Source: Komagataeibacter oboediens
Lineage (GTDB): Bacteria > Pseudomonadota > Alphaproteobacteria > Acetobacterales > Acetobacteraceae
Reading direction: 5' to 3'
DNA length: 39,000 nt
NCBI RefSeq assembly: GCF_003207815.1
Contig: NZ_NKTX01000025.1
Span: forward strand, 1 to 39,000
Part shown: positions 24,620 to 34,565 of the stretch, one piece after another
How the letters are laid out: each line of letters starts with the position of its first letter
How positions within the stretch are numbered: the stretch's first letter is position 1
Translations under genes and position numbers: made by a program
Notes under the pieces: model-generated
The model's database searches: none
The model's input: the letters and a program-made list of their open reading frames with translations, nothing else
What the model was told of the DNA's origin: nothing

Positions 24620-27348
24620 CCCGCATCCACATAGACGGCAAAGAGTGCCCGACCCGCACCGGCATCAACCTGCTGCAGGCCTGCCTGGAAGCCGGGGCCA
24701 ACCTGCCGTATTTCTGCTGGCATCCCGAACTCGGCTCCGTCGGGGCATGCCGCCAGTGCGCCATCAAGCAGTTCACCGGCCCCGATGATACGAAAGGCCG
24801 CATCGTGATGGCCTGCATGACCCCCGTTGGCGAAGATACCATCGTCTCCGTTGACGATACCGAGGCCCGTGACTTCCGCGCCAGCGTGATCGAATGGATG
24901 ATGGTCAACCACCCCCATGACTGCCCCGTATGCGAGGAAGGCGGCGAATGCCACCTGCAGGACATGACGGTCATGACCGGGCACAACACCCGCCGCTACC
25001 GCTTCACGAAACGGACCCACCGCAATCAGGACCTCGGACCGTTCGTGAAGCATGAAATGAACCGCTGCATCGCCTGCTACCGCTGCGTGCGCTTTTACCG
25101 TGATTACGCAGGCGGGGATGATCTGGCGGCCTTTGCCTCGCACGATCATGTGTATTTTGGCCGTGCGGCGGATGGCACGCTGGAAAACGCCTTCAGCGGC
25201 AACCTGGTGGAAATCTGCCCGACCGGCGTGTTTACCGACAGGCCGTTTTCCGCCACCTATACCCGCAAGTGGGACATGCGGGGCGCGCCCTCCGTCTGCG
25301 TGCACTGCGCGGTGGGGTGCAACACTATTGTCAATGCACGGGGGGAAACGGTCCGCCGTGTCCTCAACCGCTATAATACGGACATCAACCGCTACGTGCT
25401 GTGTGACCGGGGGCGGTTCGGGCATGGCTTTGTCAATGCACCGACACGCATCCGCACGCCACTGTGCGCCACGGACGGTCAGCAGGTGCCCGTTCCCGTG
25501 GCCGATGCCCTTGCCCGCTTCGCCCGTATGGCGGCGGATGGACGGATTGTGGGCATCGCCTCCCCCCGCGCGGCGCTGGAAACCTGTTTCAGCCTGCATG
25601 CGCTGGCGGGACCACAACATTTTTCCACCGGCCAGACACGGCAGGAACAGTCATGCGCGGAACTGGCCCACGCCCTGCTTGGCCGCCACCCCGGCAGGCT
25701 GCCCACCATTCATGACATGGAAAGCGCCGACGCGGTGCTGGTACTGGGCGAGGATGTTTACGCCACCGCCCCCCGGCTTGGCCTTGCGCTGCGACAGTCG
25801 GTGCGCCAGCCATCCTTCCACACGGCAGATGAGGCCAGGGTGCCACGCTGGATGGATGCGGCAGTACGCACGCTGGGGGCTGAATGCCCATCCGCCCTGC
25901 ATGTCCTGACACCCGCGCCAACCGCACTGGATGACGTGGCGGCAGACAGCGTGCGCGCCGCCCCCGATGACATTGCACGTCTGGGCTTCGCCATTGCCCA
26001 TGAAATCGATCCCGCCGCCCCGCCCGTCGCGGATCTGGCGCCTGATGACACACGGCTTGTCACCCGCATTGCCCGAACGCTTGTCGCCGCCCGGACGCCG
26101 GTGGTCGTGTCCGGCATGCAGTACGGGTCGCCCGCACTCATGCAGGCTGCCGCAAGCATCGCCGCGGCCCTTGCGCGCGCCACGCCTTCTGCGGGCCTGT
26201 CGCTGGTACTGCCGGAATGCAACACCATGGGGCTGGCCATGATGGGGGGGCTGCCGCTGGAAACGGTGATGGAACAGGCCCGGGCTGGCGCGATTTCCGC
26301 GCTGGTCGTTGTGGAAAATGACCTGACCCGCCACCTGTCCCCGGCGGATGTCGCGGACCTTGTGGCGGCAGTCCCGGATATTGTCGTCATCGACCATACG
26401 GTGACACCGCTGTGCCAGCACGCCAGCCTTGTCCTGCCCTCTGCCGCCTTCAGCGAGTGCACCGGCACGTTCATCAGTCACGAAGGCCGGGCGCAACGTT
26501 CCTTTCAGGCGGTCTTTCCCCCTGCCCCCATACAGGCCGGCTGGCGCTGGATACAGGCGCTGGGCCAGAGCGCTGAACCGGCCGCGCCGCATATGACGGA
26601 ACTGACCGGCTGGCGGGATCTGGATGATGTCCTTGCGGCACTGGCGGCAGCGTTTCCCCATCTTGCCCCCGCAGCCAGGGCCGCGCCGGACGCGCAGTAC
26701 CGCATGGACGGCCAGAAACTGCGCAGCCAGACCTATCGCGCCAGCGGACGGACCGTCATCCGTTCCTTTGTCAGCGTGCGCGACCAGCCGCCACCCGCCA
26801 GCGCGGATACCCCCTTCAGCAGTTCAATGGAGGGCGCGTATGGTCCCGACATGCCAGCCGCGCTGGTTTCGGGATATCAGGCATCGCCATGGAACTCGGT
26901 CCAGGCGCTGAACCGTTTCCAGCACGAAATCGGGGGGGACATGCGTGGCGGGGCGTCCGGTATCCGGCTGTTCCCGTCTGCCGGACCGGATGACGCAGGT
27001 CGCCCGTACGCCTACGCCACGGATATTCCCACGGCGTATGTAGCACGGGCGGACACCATGCTGGTACTGCCCGATACGCGCCTGTTCGGCAGCGAGGAAC
27101 TGAGCATGTCCTCGCCCCCCGTCATGGCGCGCGCCACCGCGCCGACACTGGGGCTGCCTGCCGGCATGGTCAGGTCAGACCGCATGACGCTGCATCTGGA
27201 AGACGGCCCGCATATCCTTCCCGTGGAATCCGTGCCCGGACTGCCTGCGGGCATTGCCCTGTGCCCTGCGCACATGGTCGCGCGGGCGTTCCGTTTCCCG
27301 CGCATGGCCCGGCTGGAGAGGATGCCGGACGCAGGGGAAGGGCCATGA
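24616..27348 (+). CDS. nuoG: NADH:quinone oxidoreductase subunit G
   Basis: Largest peripheral-arm subunit, a chain of iron-sulfur clusters. Visible ligands: N1b C34, C45, C48, C67; N5 H101, C103, C106, C112; N4 C151, C154, C157, C201; and N7 C228, C231, C235, C263, the extra cluster of E. coli-type enzymes. The remainder is a molybdopterin-oxidoreductase-like domain without a cofactor role, with LVVVENDLTRH-like and YGPDMPAALVSGYQ segments typical of E. coli NuoG. 910 residues (E. coli 908). ATG 24616 overlaps the nuoF stop. Confidence 0.96.
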   Translation: MTRIHIDGKECPTRTGINLLQACLEAGANLPYFCWHPELGSVGACRQCAIKQFTGPDDTKGRIVMACMTPVGEDTIVSVDDTEARDFRASVIEWMMVNHPHDCPVCEEGGECHLQDMTVMTGHNTRRYRFTKRTHRNQDLGPFVKHEMNRCIACYRCVRFYRDYAGGDDLAAFASHDHVYFGRAADGTLENAFSGNLVEICPTGVFTDRPFSATYTRKWDMRGAPSVCVHCAVGCNTIVNARGETVRRVLNRYNTDINRYVLCDRGRFGHGFVNAPTRIRTPLCATDGQQVPVPVADALARFARMAADGRIVGIASPRAALETCFSLHALAGPQHFSTGQTRQEQSCAELAHALLGRHPGRLPTIHDMESADAVLVLGEDVYATAPRLGLALRQSVRQPSFHTADEARVPRWMDAAVRTLGAECPSALHVLTPAPTALDDVAADSVRAAPDDIARLGFAIAHEIDPAAPPVADLAPDDTRLVTRIARTLVAARTPVVVSGMQYGSPALMQAAASIAAALARATPSAGLSLVLPECNTMGLAMMGGLPLETVMEQARAGAISALVVVENDLTRHLSPADVADLVAAVPDIVVIDHTVTPLCQHASLVLPSAAFSECTGTFISHEGRAQRSFQAVFPPAPIQAGWRWIQALGQSAEPAAPHMTELTGWRDLDDVLAALAAAFPHLAPAARAAPDAQYRMDGQKLRSQTYRASGRTVIRSFVSVRDQPPPASADTPFSSSMEGAYGPDMPAALVSGYQASPWNSVQALNRFQHEIGGDMRGGASGIRLFPSAGPDDAGRPYAYATDIPTAYVARADTMLVLPDTRLFGSEELSMSSPPVMARATAPTLGLPAGMVRSDRMTLHLEDGPHILPVESVPGLPAGIALCPAHMVARAFRFPRMARLERMPDAGEGP

Positions 27349-28301
27349 CATATCCGGCAATCCTGACCATCATCCTGACGCCCGTTGTCCTGCTTGGCCT
27401 TGCCACCGTGCTGACATGGGTTGAACGGCGGCTGCTGGGATTATGGCAGGACCGGCATGGCCCCGACCGCGTGGGACCGGGCGGCATGCTGCAGGCGGTG
27501 GCGGACGGGACCAAGATCCTGTTCAAGCAGGACTGGGTTCCCCCCTTTGCCGACCGCGGCGTGTTTGTCGCGGCACCCGCCATCGGCATGATGACGGTCC
27601 TGCTGTCTTTTGCCGCCATTCCCGTCACGACGCGCGCGGGCATTGCGGGCGACATGAATGTGGGGCTGCTGTTCATCCTCGGCATGATGGGGCTCGGGGT
27701 CTATTCCGTGGTGCTGGCCGGGTGGTCATCCAACAGCAAATACGCGCTGCTGGGTGGCATGCGGGCGGCGGCGCAGATGATCAGCTACGAGGTCTTCATG
27801 GGGCTTTCGCTTCTGGGCGTGGTCATGATGGCCGGGTCATTCAGTCTGCGCGATATCGTGGCGGCGCAGGCGGGGCTGTGGTTCATCGTCCCGCAATGCC
27901 TTGGCTTTGGCGTCTTCATGCTGGCGGGCATTGCGGAAACGCACCGCCTGCCCTTCGACCTGCCCGAAGGGGAGAACGAACTGGGCGCCGGGTTCCATAC
28001 TGAATATTCGGGCATGAAATTCGGCATGTTCTTCATTTCCGAATATGCCGGGATCGTCCTGGTCTCATGCCTTGTGACCACGCTCTACCTTGGGGGATGG
28101 CGCGGGCCATGGCTGCCTGCAGGCGTGTGGTTCGCGCTCAAGACCTGCTGCGTGGTGGTATTTTTCATCCTGCTGCGCGCGGGCCTGCCCCGCCCGCGTT
28201 ATGACCAGCTGATGGCGCTGGGCTGGAAGGTCCTGCTGCCGCTTTCGCTGTTCAATGTCATGGCGACCGGAACCATCCTCATGCTGCGCGCGTCCCTGTA
28301 A
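27345..28301 (+). CDS. nuoH: NADH:quinone oxidoreductase subunit H
   Basis: Membrane subunit forming the quinone entry channel and the first part of the proton path; eight or so transmembrane helices. The family motifs [21 protein letters not shown] (residues 25-45), [14 protein letters not shown] and [28 protein letters not shown] are all present; the last is the strongly conserved acidic loop. 318 residues. Start ATG 27345 overlaps the nuoG stop (ATGA). Confidence 0.96.
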   Translation: MTYPAILTIILTPVVLLGLATVLTWVERRLLGLWQDRHGPDRVGPGGMLQAVADGTKILFKQDWVPPFADRGVFVAAPAIGMMTVLLSFAAIPVTTRAGIAGDMNVGLLFILGMMGLGVYSVVLAGWSSNSKYALLGGMRAAAQMISYEVFMGLSLLGVVMMAGSFSLRDIVAAQAGLWFIVPQCLGFGVFMLAGIAETHRLPFDLPEGENELGAGFHTEYSGMKFGMFFISEYAGIVLVSCLVTTLYLGGWRGPWLPAGVWFALKTCCVVVFFILLRAGLPRPRYDQLMALGWKVLLPLSLFNVMATGTILMLRASL

Positions 28302-28326
28302 CACGCCTGCTGCAAAGGCATATCCC

Positions 28327-28839
28327 ATGCTTGATACCCTGCGTACCCTGTTCCTGACGGCGCTGCATGCCTTCCACCGGCGCGCGACCGTGCGGTATCC
28401 CGAACAGAAGCCGTACCTGCCGCCGCGTTATCGCGGGCGGATCATCCTGTCGCGCGATCCCGACGGGGCGGAGCGGTGTGTCGCGTGCAGCCTGTGCGCC
28501 GTCGCCTGTCCCGTGGACTGCATAAGCCTGCAGAAAACCGAGGCCGATGGCCGGTGGTATCCGGAATATTTCCGGATCAATTTCTCCCGCTGCATTTTCT
28601 GCGGCCTGTGTGAGGAAGCCTGCCCCACCTACGCCATACAGCTGACGCCCGATTTTGAAATGGGCGAATACGCACGCTCAAACCTTGTTTATGAAAAGGA
28701 AGACCTGCTGATAAGCGGGACCGGGAAATATCCCGATTACAGTTTCTATGCTGTCACGGGCATTCCCGTTCCCGGCAAGGCGCGCGGCACGGCCGAACGC
28801 GAACGCCCGCCGGTCGACCTCCATTCCCTGCTGCCGTAA
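28327..28839 (+). CDS. nuoI: NADH:quinone oxidoreductase subunit I
   Basis: Ferredoxin-like subunit with clusters N6a and N6b linking NuoG to NuoB. Two CxxCxxC...C motifs: C51, C54, C57, C61 ([11 protein letters not shown]) and C89, C92, C95, C99 ([11 protein letters not shown]). [19 protein letters not shown] follows, as in the family. 170 residues. It starts 25 bases after nuoH with no overlap, and nuoJ follows 5 bases after. Confidence 0.96.
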   Translation: MLDTLRTLFLTALHAFHRRATVRYPEQKPYLPPRYRGRIILSRDPDGAERCVACSLCAVACPVDCISLQKTEADGRWYPEYFRINFSRCIFCGLCEEACPTYAIQLTPDFEMGEYARSNLVYEKEDLLISGTGKYPDYSFYAVTGIPVPGKARGTAERERPPVDLHSLLP

Positions 28840-28844
28840 CCGCC

Positions 28845-29345
28845 ATGCATGCCCTGGCCCTTCTTGCTGCCGGCGTAACCGTTACGGGGGCGATCATGGT
28901 CATCACCCGACGGGTGGCGGTGCATGCGGTGCTGTATCTGGTGGTGACGCTGCTGGCGCTTTCAGTCGTCCTTGTCCTGCTGGGCGCGTCATTCGCGGCA
29001 ATGCTGGAGGTCATCATCTATGCCGGGGCGATCATGGTGCTGTTCGTCTTTGTCATCATGATGCTCAATCTGGGCCAGCCGGACAGCCAGCGTGAAAAGG
29101 AATGGCTGCACCCGCGCGCGTGGCTGGGGCCGGGCATTCTGGCCACCATCGTGTGCACGGAACTTCTTTACTGCGCCACTCCCCTTTCCGGGCCCGTGCG
29201 CCTGCCCCTTCCCATTACGGTGCATGACGTGGGTCTCAGCCTGTTCAGCCGCTACGTGCTGATGGTCGAACTGGTGTCGTTCCTGCTGCTGGCCGGTCTG
29301 GTCACGGCGTTTCATATCGGACGCCACCGGGAGGGAGGTCACTGA
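28845..29345 (+). CDS. nuoJ: NADH:quinone oxidoreductase subunit J
   Basis: Membrane subunit with five hydrophobic segments, including the conserved third-helix motif EVIIYAGAIMVLFVFVIMML, whose pi-bulge region is known to rotate during turnover in complex I. 166 residues, shorter than E. coli NuoJ (184), the difference being mainly in the C-terminal tail. One base separates it from nuoK. Confidence 0.94.
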   Translation: MHALALLAAGVTVTGAIMVITRRVAVHAVLYLVVTLLALSVVLVLLGASFAAMLEVIIYAGAIMVLFVFVIMMLNLGQPDSQREKEWLHPRAWLGPGILATIVCTELLYCATPLSGPVRLPLPITVHDVGLSLFSRYVLMVELVSFLLLAGLVTAFHIGRHREGGH

Positions 29346-29346
29346 C

Positions 29347-29658
29347 ATGCCCGCCTTTTCCTTCAACGACACGCTTGTGCTGGCCGCCATCATGTTCTCG
29401 GTCGGGCTGGCGGGCGTTCTGGTCCGGCGCAACATGGTGTTCATGCTGATGTCGCTGGACATCATGCTCAATGCCGCCGCCCTTGTATTCGTGGCCGCGG
29501 GCACGCGTTGGCACGATGCGGCGGGACAGGTGATGTTCGTGCTGATCCTTGCCCTTGCCGCCGTGGAAACGGCGGTCGGGCTGGCCATCATCCTGCGCCT
29601 GCACGCCCACGGACGCCCCACGCTGGATGCCGATACCGGCAACCTTCCGGAAGGATAG
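29347..29658 (+). CDS. nuoK: NADH:quinone oxidoreductase subunit K
   Basis: Small membrane subunit with three helices that takes part in proton transfer. The motif around the second helix reads FMLMSLDIMLNA, with Asp38 where E. coli and most homologues have Glu (Glu36, GLEIMINA). The second key acid is kept as Glu74 (AAVETAVGLA, E. coli Glu72). 103 residues, ending in a short charged tail. The Glu-to-Asp change keeps the charge. nuoL follows 4 bases later. Confidence 0.95.
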   Translation: MPAFSFNDTLVLAAIMFSVGLAGVLVRRNMVFMLMSLDIMLNAAALVFVAAGTRWHDAAGQVMFVLILALAAVETAVGLAIILRLHAHGRPTLDADTGNLPEG

Positions 29659-29662
29659 GGCC

Positions 29663-31570
29663 ATGGCCACGTTCCTGCTCCCCCTTCTTGTCCTCTGCCC
29701 GCTTGCCGCGTCCCTGATCATATTCATCTCCGCAGGACGGATGGGCGCGCGCGGGGCCGGGACGGTTGCCTGCGCCGGGATCGGGGTGGCTGCTGTCCTG
29801 AGCATAATCGTGTCCGTCATCCTTCTGTCGGGACCGACGGGGGGGGGATTGCAGGTAACGCTGTGGCCATGGGTGCACGTTGCGGGATTTTCGGCTGATA
29901 TCGCCTTCATGCTGGACCGGATTTCCATGATCATGATCCTTGTCGTTACGATCGTCGGACTGCTGATCCATGTCTATGCCGCAGGCTACATGCGGGACGA
30001 TCCCGGGATTGCGCGATTTTTTGGCTGCATGACCCTGTTCGTGGCTGCCATGCTGGTTCTGGTGCTGTCGTCCGACCTGCTGTGCCTGTTTATCGGTTGG
30101 GAAGGCGTGGGGCTGTGTTCCTACCTGCTGATCGGCTTCTGGTATGACAATCCGGCCAATACCGCCGCCGCCCGCAAGGCCTTCTACGTGACCCGGGTGG
30201 GAGACGTGGCACTGCTGTGTGGCCTGCTGCTGCTGGCAACCGCGACTGGTTCCCCGCGCATCGGCGCGGTGCTGGCGGCAGTAACGAACGGGCAGGTATC
30301 CGCATCCGGCATCAGCATGGCGGCGTTCTTCATACTGATGGGGGCATTGGCCAAATCGGCGCAGGTCCCGTTCCAGGCATGGCTGCCGGACGCCATGGCG
30401 GGGCCGACGCCGACCTCCGCCCTGATCCACGCGGCCACCATGGTGACAGCGGGCGTCTACCTGATCGCGCGGCTGCATGACCTGTTCGTCATGGCGGCCC
30501 CCGTCATGGCGCTGACAGCCGTGCTCGGGACGCTGACGCTGCTTATGGGAGCGTGCGCGGCGCTGGTTCAGTCCGACCTCAAGCGTATCCTCGCGTGGTC
30601 CACAATCAGCCAGGTCGGGTACATGTTCCTCGCCCTTGGGTGCGGGGTATGGCAGGCGGCGCTATTCCACCTGATGACCCATGCCTTCTTCAAGGCGCTG
30701 CTGTTCCTTGCGGCGGGCGCCGTCATCATGCGCGCGCGCCATGAACAGGATATTTTCCGCCTTGGCGGGCTGCGCCACGCCATGCCGGGACTGACCGTGG
30801 CCTTTGTCATCGGCGCGTCCGCGCTGGCTGGCCTGCCACTGGTGACGGCGGGCTTCTACAGCAAGGAAATGATCCTGTCAGGTGTATGGCATGTGCGCTT
30901 TGGCCTGACGCGGGACTGGACCGTGACGGGACACCCGTTATGGGCGATGGCGCTGCTGGGAGCCTTCCTGACCGCGCTATATATTTTCCGCTGCGTTTTC
31001 ATCGTGTTTTTCGGGAAAGCGGGAACCGTGGCGGCAGGCCGGACGTCACGCCTCATGACCATACCCCTTGGCTGCCTGTGCGTTCTGTCGCTGTGCGGTG
31101 GAGTGATTGAAATGCCTGATACACTTCCCTCCCTTCACCTGTTCAGCGCCCTTCTGGACCCGGCAACACCCCTGTCACATGCGGATGAGCCGGTCTGGCT
31201 TGTGCTGGCCGGTGCGGTCGTTCCCCTTGCCGGGCTTGCGCTTGCATGGATGCTGTGGGGACGTCCGTCATCCGTCATGCGCGGTGCCCGCACAGCCGGG
31301 GGACCGGATGGGCGGCATGATGTCCTGTCCAGATGGCAGGACATCCCTGACCGGGCTGGCGCCGCAGCGGGGGGACTGGTGCGGGCCGCCAGCGCCCGGG
31401 TTTTCGCGGTCCGGGCCGGTTTTCTGGACATGCTGGCCAGATGGAGCGGGCGCATCGGCAGGTGGGGCGCGCGCATGCTGGAGCGGCTGCACAATGGTCG
31501 CATGCGGTGGTATGCGGCATGGATTGCCGGCGGCCTGTGCATGGCGCTTGCCGTGGCCGTGCTGTCATGA
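29663..31570 (+). CDS. nuoL: NADH:quinone oxidoreductase subunit L
   Basis: Distal antiporter-like proton pump subunit, with about 16 helices and the long lateral helix. Conserved residues: Glu147 in FIGWEGVGLCSYLLIGFW (E. coli Glu144), LAKSAQVPFQAWLPDAMAGP with the lysine-containing pump motif, HAATMVTAGVYL and DLKRILAWSTISQVGYM. 635 residues. It contains a proline- and alanine-rich stretch in the lateral-helix region (about 525-600). ATG 29663 follows GGAAGGATAGGG. Confidence 0.96.
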   Translation: MATFLLPLLVLCPLAASLIIFISAGRMGARGAGTVACAGIGVAAVLSIIVSVILLSGPTGGGLQVTLWPWVHVAGFSADIAFMLDRISMIMILVVTIVGLLIHVYAAGYMRDDPGIARFFGCMTLFVAAMLVLVLSSDLLCLFIGWEGVGLCSYLLIGFWYDNPANTAAARKAFYVTRVGDVALLCGLLLLATATGSPRIGAVLAAVTNGQVSASGISMAAFFILMGALAKSAQVPFQAWLPDAMAGPTPTSALIHAATMVTAGVYLIARLHDLFVMAAPVMALTAVLGTLTLLMGACAALVQSDLKRILAWSTISQVGYMFLALGCGVWQAALFHLMTHAFFKALLFLAAGAVIMRARHEQDIFRLGGLRHAMPGLTVAFVIGASALAGLPLVTAGFYSKEMILSGVWHVRFGLTRDWTVTGHPLWAMALLGAFLTALYIFRCVFIVFFGKAGTVAAGRTSRLMTIPLGCLCVLSLCGGVIEMPDTLPSLHLFSALLDPATPLSHADEPVWLVLAGAVVPLAGLALAWMLWGRPSSVMRGARTAGGPDGRHDVLSRWQDIPDRAGAAAGGLVRAASARVFAVRAGFLDMLARWSGRIGRWGARMLERLHNGRMRWYAAWIAGGLCMALAVAVLS

Positions 31571-33069
31571 TCGCCCTGCCTGCCCTTGTGCTGCTGCCCG
31601 TTCTGGGCGGTGGGGTGGCATGGGTGGCCGGACGCATCCGGCCTGTCCCCACACCGGCATCGCGCGATGCCGCATGGTGGGTGGCACTTGTAACGCTGGG
31701 CATGGAAACGCTGCTGCTGGCGCTGATCACGTTCGGCCACCAGCCCCATGCGGGACCATGGCTGGCGCATTTTTCCATGCCGTGGATTCCCGCCATGGGC
31801 ATTGCGATCAGGCTGGATATGGATGGGCTTTCGCTATCGCTGATCTGGCTTTCGCTCGTTCTGTGCTTTCCATGCGTATTCCTGTCCACCCGGCAGGTCA
31901 CGGTGAATGCCGGGGCGTTCCATTTCCTTTTCCTTGCAACGCTTGCGGGCATTATCGGGACGTTCCTTGCCACCGACCTGTTCCTGTTCTTCTTTTTCTG
32001 GGAACTGATGCTGGTGCCCATGTTCGTGCTGATCGCCGCATGGGGGCATGAAGACAGGCAGCGTGCGGCCATGACGTTTTTCATGTTCACGCAGGGCAGT
32101 GGGCTGATCATGCTGGTGTCCATCCTCGGACTGGTCATGGCGCATTACCGGGCAACGGGCGTGCTGACATTTGATTATGTCACGCTGTCGCGCACGCCGC
32201 TGTCCCCCGCCCTGTCCATGCTGATCATGGTCGGGTTCTTCGTGGCTTTTGCCGTCAAGCTGCCTGTCGTGCCGGTTCATGTCTGGCTGCCTGCCGCCCA
32301 TACGCAGGCCCCCACGGCGGCCAGCGTGCTGCTGGCCGGGATCCTGCTCAAGACCGGGGGATATGGCATGATCCGGTTCGACGTCATGCTGTTTCCCGAT
32401 GCGGCCAGCCGCTTCGCGCCCGTTGCCATGGGGATGGGTGTCGTGGGGATCCTGTACGGGGCGTGGATGTCGTGTGCGCAGGATGATGTCAAGCGCCTGA
32501 TCGCCTATAGCAGCGTAAGCCACATGGGGTTCGTGCTGACCGGCATATTTTGCGGGTCGCGCATGGGGATGCAGGGGGCGATCATGCAGATGCTGGCCCA
32601 TGGGCTGAGCACGGCAGCACTGTTCGTGATCGCGGGCGCCATACAGGACCGGCTGCATACGCGTGACATGCGCCGTATTGGCGGATTGTGGGCGGCCATG
32701 CCACGCCTGTCCAGCGCGGGCGTGTTCTTTGCCGTGGCGGCGCTTGGCATGCCGGGACTGGGTAATTTCACGGGCGAGTTCCTTGTCCTGCTGGCGACGT
32801 GGCATGTCAGCCCGGCCCTCGCGACCGTGGCGGCCGCGGGGCTGGTGCCTGCTGCCATGTACGCGCTGCGGATGGTCAACCGCATATTCCTGGCCGCACC
32901 CCGGGTCGGCCAGTCACCCGGGCCGGATTTTCCACCCCGGCAGATGGCGGTTCTGGCCTGCGTCATGGCCCTTGTGGCCGTGCTGGGCCTGTATCCGCAG
33001 CCTTTCATGGCATTTTCCCTTCCCCTGCCCGTTGCGGCCATGACCGGTGGGAAGGATGGTGCGCCATGA
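31567..33069 (+). CDS. nuoM: NADH:quinone oxidoreductase subunit M
   Basis: Antiporter-like proton pump subunit, about 14 helices. Glu146 (FFFFWELMLVPMF; E. coli Glu144), the pump lysine in AFAVKLPVVPVHVWLPAAHTQ, and DDVKRLIAYSSVSHMGFV are present. 500 residues. ATG 31567 overlaps the nuoL stop by four bases, and its stop overlaps the nuoN start. Confidence 0.96.
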   Translation: MIALPALVLLPVLGGGVAWVAGRIRPVPTPASRDAAWWVALVTLGMETLLLALITFGHQPHAGPWLAHFSMPWIPAMGIAIRLDMDGLSLSLIWLSLVLCFPCVFLSTRQVTVNAGAFHFLFLATLAGIIGTFLATDLFLFFFFWELMLVPMFVLIAAWGHEDRQRAAMTFFMFTQGSGLIMLVSILGLVMAHYRATGVLTFDYVTLSRTPLSPALSMLIMVGFFVAFAVKLPVVPVHVWLPAAHTQAPTAASVLLAGILLKTGGYGMIRFDVMLFPDAASRFAPVAMGMGVVGILYGAWMSCAQDDVKRLIAYSSVSHMGFVLTGIFCGSRMGMQGAIMQMLAHGLSTAALFVIAGAIQDRLHTRDMRRIGGLWAAMPRLSSAGVFFAVAALGMPGLGNFTGEFLVLLATWHVSPALATVAAAGLVPAAMYALRMVNRIFLAAPRVGQSPGPDFPPRQMAVLACVMALVAVLGLYPQPFMAFSLPLPVAAMTGGKDGAP

Positions 33070-34541
33070 TCGGGCATGACGTTTTCCTGCCCGCACCGCT
33101 GCTGGTGCTGTCTTTCGGTATCATGATCATGCTGGCGGCGACGGCATGGCGGCGTTCGGCGGGGCGCAGCCTGCTGGGGGGCATGGTGACGCTGCTGCTG
33201 GCCCTTGCGGTCACAGGGTTGCATACGGGCGACATGCCCGGGAGCAAAGGCGACACCCTGTTCATTCAGGATCGCTGGACGACCTATACAGCCGCCCTGA
33301 GCGTGTTTTCCAGCATGTGCATCCTGCTCATGTCATGGCGGGACACGGCGCATGAAGGGGCCGGGACGGGGGATGAATATGTCCTGCTGTTCATGCTGGG
33401 CACGCTTGGCGCGCTGGCCATGGTCTTCAGCGCGAATTACATGCCTTTTTTCGTGGGGCTGGAAATACTGGGCGTCTCCCTCATGGGACTTGTGGCCTTT
33501 CGGCGGCGTCCTGCCACGGCGGGGCATGAAGCCGCGATGAAATACCTGATACTGTCCGGGGTTTCGTCGGCCATTCTTCTGTTCGGGATCGGCCTGGCCT
33601 ATGGCGTGACGGGATCGCTGCGCTTCGTACCGCCCATTGCAACTGCGGATGTTCCCGCCGCATTGCCCGTGGCGGCAACGGTCATGATCCTTGTCGGCAT
33701 GTTCTTCAAACTGTCTGCCGTGCCCTTTCACATGTGGCTTCCGGACGTGATGGAGGGCGCCCCCGTGCCCGTGGCGGCATTTCTGGCCGTGGTCTCGAAA
33801 ATTGCGATATTTTCTTCACTTGTCCGCTATTTCGGCATGGGAGAGCAGCCCCCGTTCCTTAATGACATCCTGTATGCCGTGATTATCCTGACCGTTCTGG
33901 GGGGCAACCTGCTTGCGCTGCGCCAGACCACCCTTCCGCGGCTTATGGCCTGTTCATCCATTGCACATGTCGGATATCTGCTGATCGCCTTCGTGTGTCC
34001 CGGCCTGCTGCAACCGGGGGCCATAACCGTTTATCTTGCGGCATACAGCGCCAGTACGCTGGGCGTATTTGCAGCCATGACCGCCTTTGCCCCCCCTGAC
34101 GGGCCGGAAGGCACGGCTGTCGCGCAATGGACGGGGCTGTTTTCCAGCCGTCCCTTCCTGGCTTCAGTCATGGCGCTCATGCTACTTTCACTGGCTGGCA
34201 TTCCGCCCAGCATCGGTTTCCTTGCCAAATTCCAGATCGCCGCAACCGGGGTCGCACACCAGCGTGACCTGCTGGTGTGCGTACTCATCATCGGCAGCAT
34301 TATCGGGCTGTATTATTACCTGAACATCATCCGCGTCATGCTGGCGACCCCGTCATTCCCATCCGCCAGCCGGAACCGGGACAGTCGCCCGGAACTGACG
34401 GCGCTTGTCATCGTTCTGACCATAATCGTGGTCATCGGCGGCCTTTTTCCCGTCCGTACCATCCACCCGCTTCTTCCCATGCGCCCTGCCCCGCCTGAAA
34501 TGCGGGATGAGACGGCGCATTGGCGGGCCGACCTGCGATGA
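33066..34541 (+). CDS. nuoN: NADH:quinone oxidoreductase subunit N
   Basis: Third antiporter-like proton pump subunit, about 14 helices. Conserved FVGLEILGVSLMGLVAF with its glutamate, MFFKLSAVPFHMWLPDVMEGAP with the pump lysine, and LMACSSIAHVGYLLI are present. 491 residues. It is the last structural nuo gene; a CBS-domain gene follows only 24 bases downstream and may be on the same transcript. Confidence 0.95.
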   Translation: MIGHDVFLPAPLLVLSFGIMIMLAATAWRRSAGRSLLGGMVTLLLALAVTGLHTGDMPGSKGDTLFIQDRWTTYTAALSVFSSMCILLMSWRDTAHEGAGTGDEYVLLFMLGTLGALAMVFSANYMPFFVGLEILGVSLMGLVAFRRRPATAGHEAAMKYLILSGVSSAILLFGIGLAYGVTGSLRFVPPIATADVPAALPVAATVMILVGMFFKLSAVPFHMWLPDVMEGAPVPVAAFLAVVSKIAIFSSLVRYFGMGEQPPFLNDILYAVIILTVLGGNLLALRQTTLPRLMACSSIAHVGYLLIAFVCPGLLQPGAITVYLAAYSASTLGVFAAMTAFAPPDGPEGTAVAQWTGLFSSRPFLASVMALMLLSLAGIPPSIGFLAKFQIAATGVAHQRDLLVCVLIIGSIIGLYYYLNIIRVMLATPSFPSASRNRDSRPELTALVIVLTIIVVIGGLFPVRTIHPLLPMRPAPPEMRDETAHWRADLR

Positions 34542-34565
34542 CCCAAACATGGAAAGGATTTTCCC

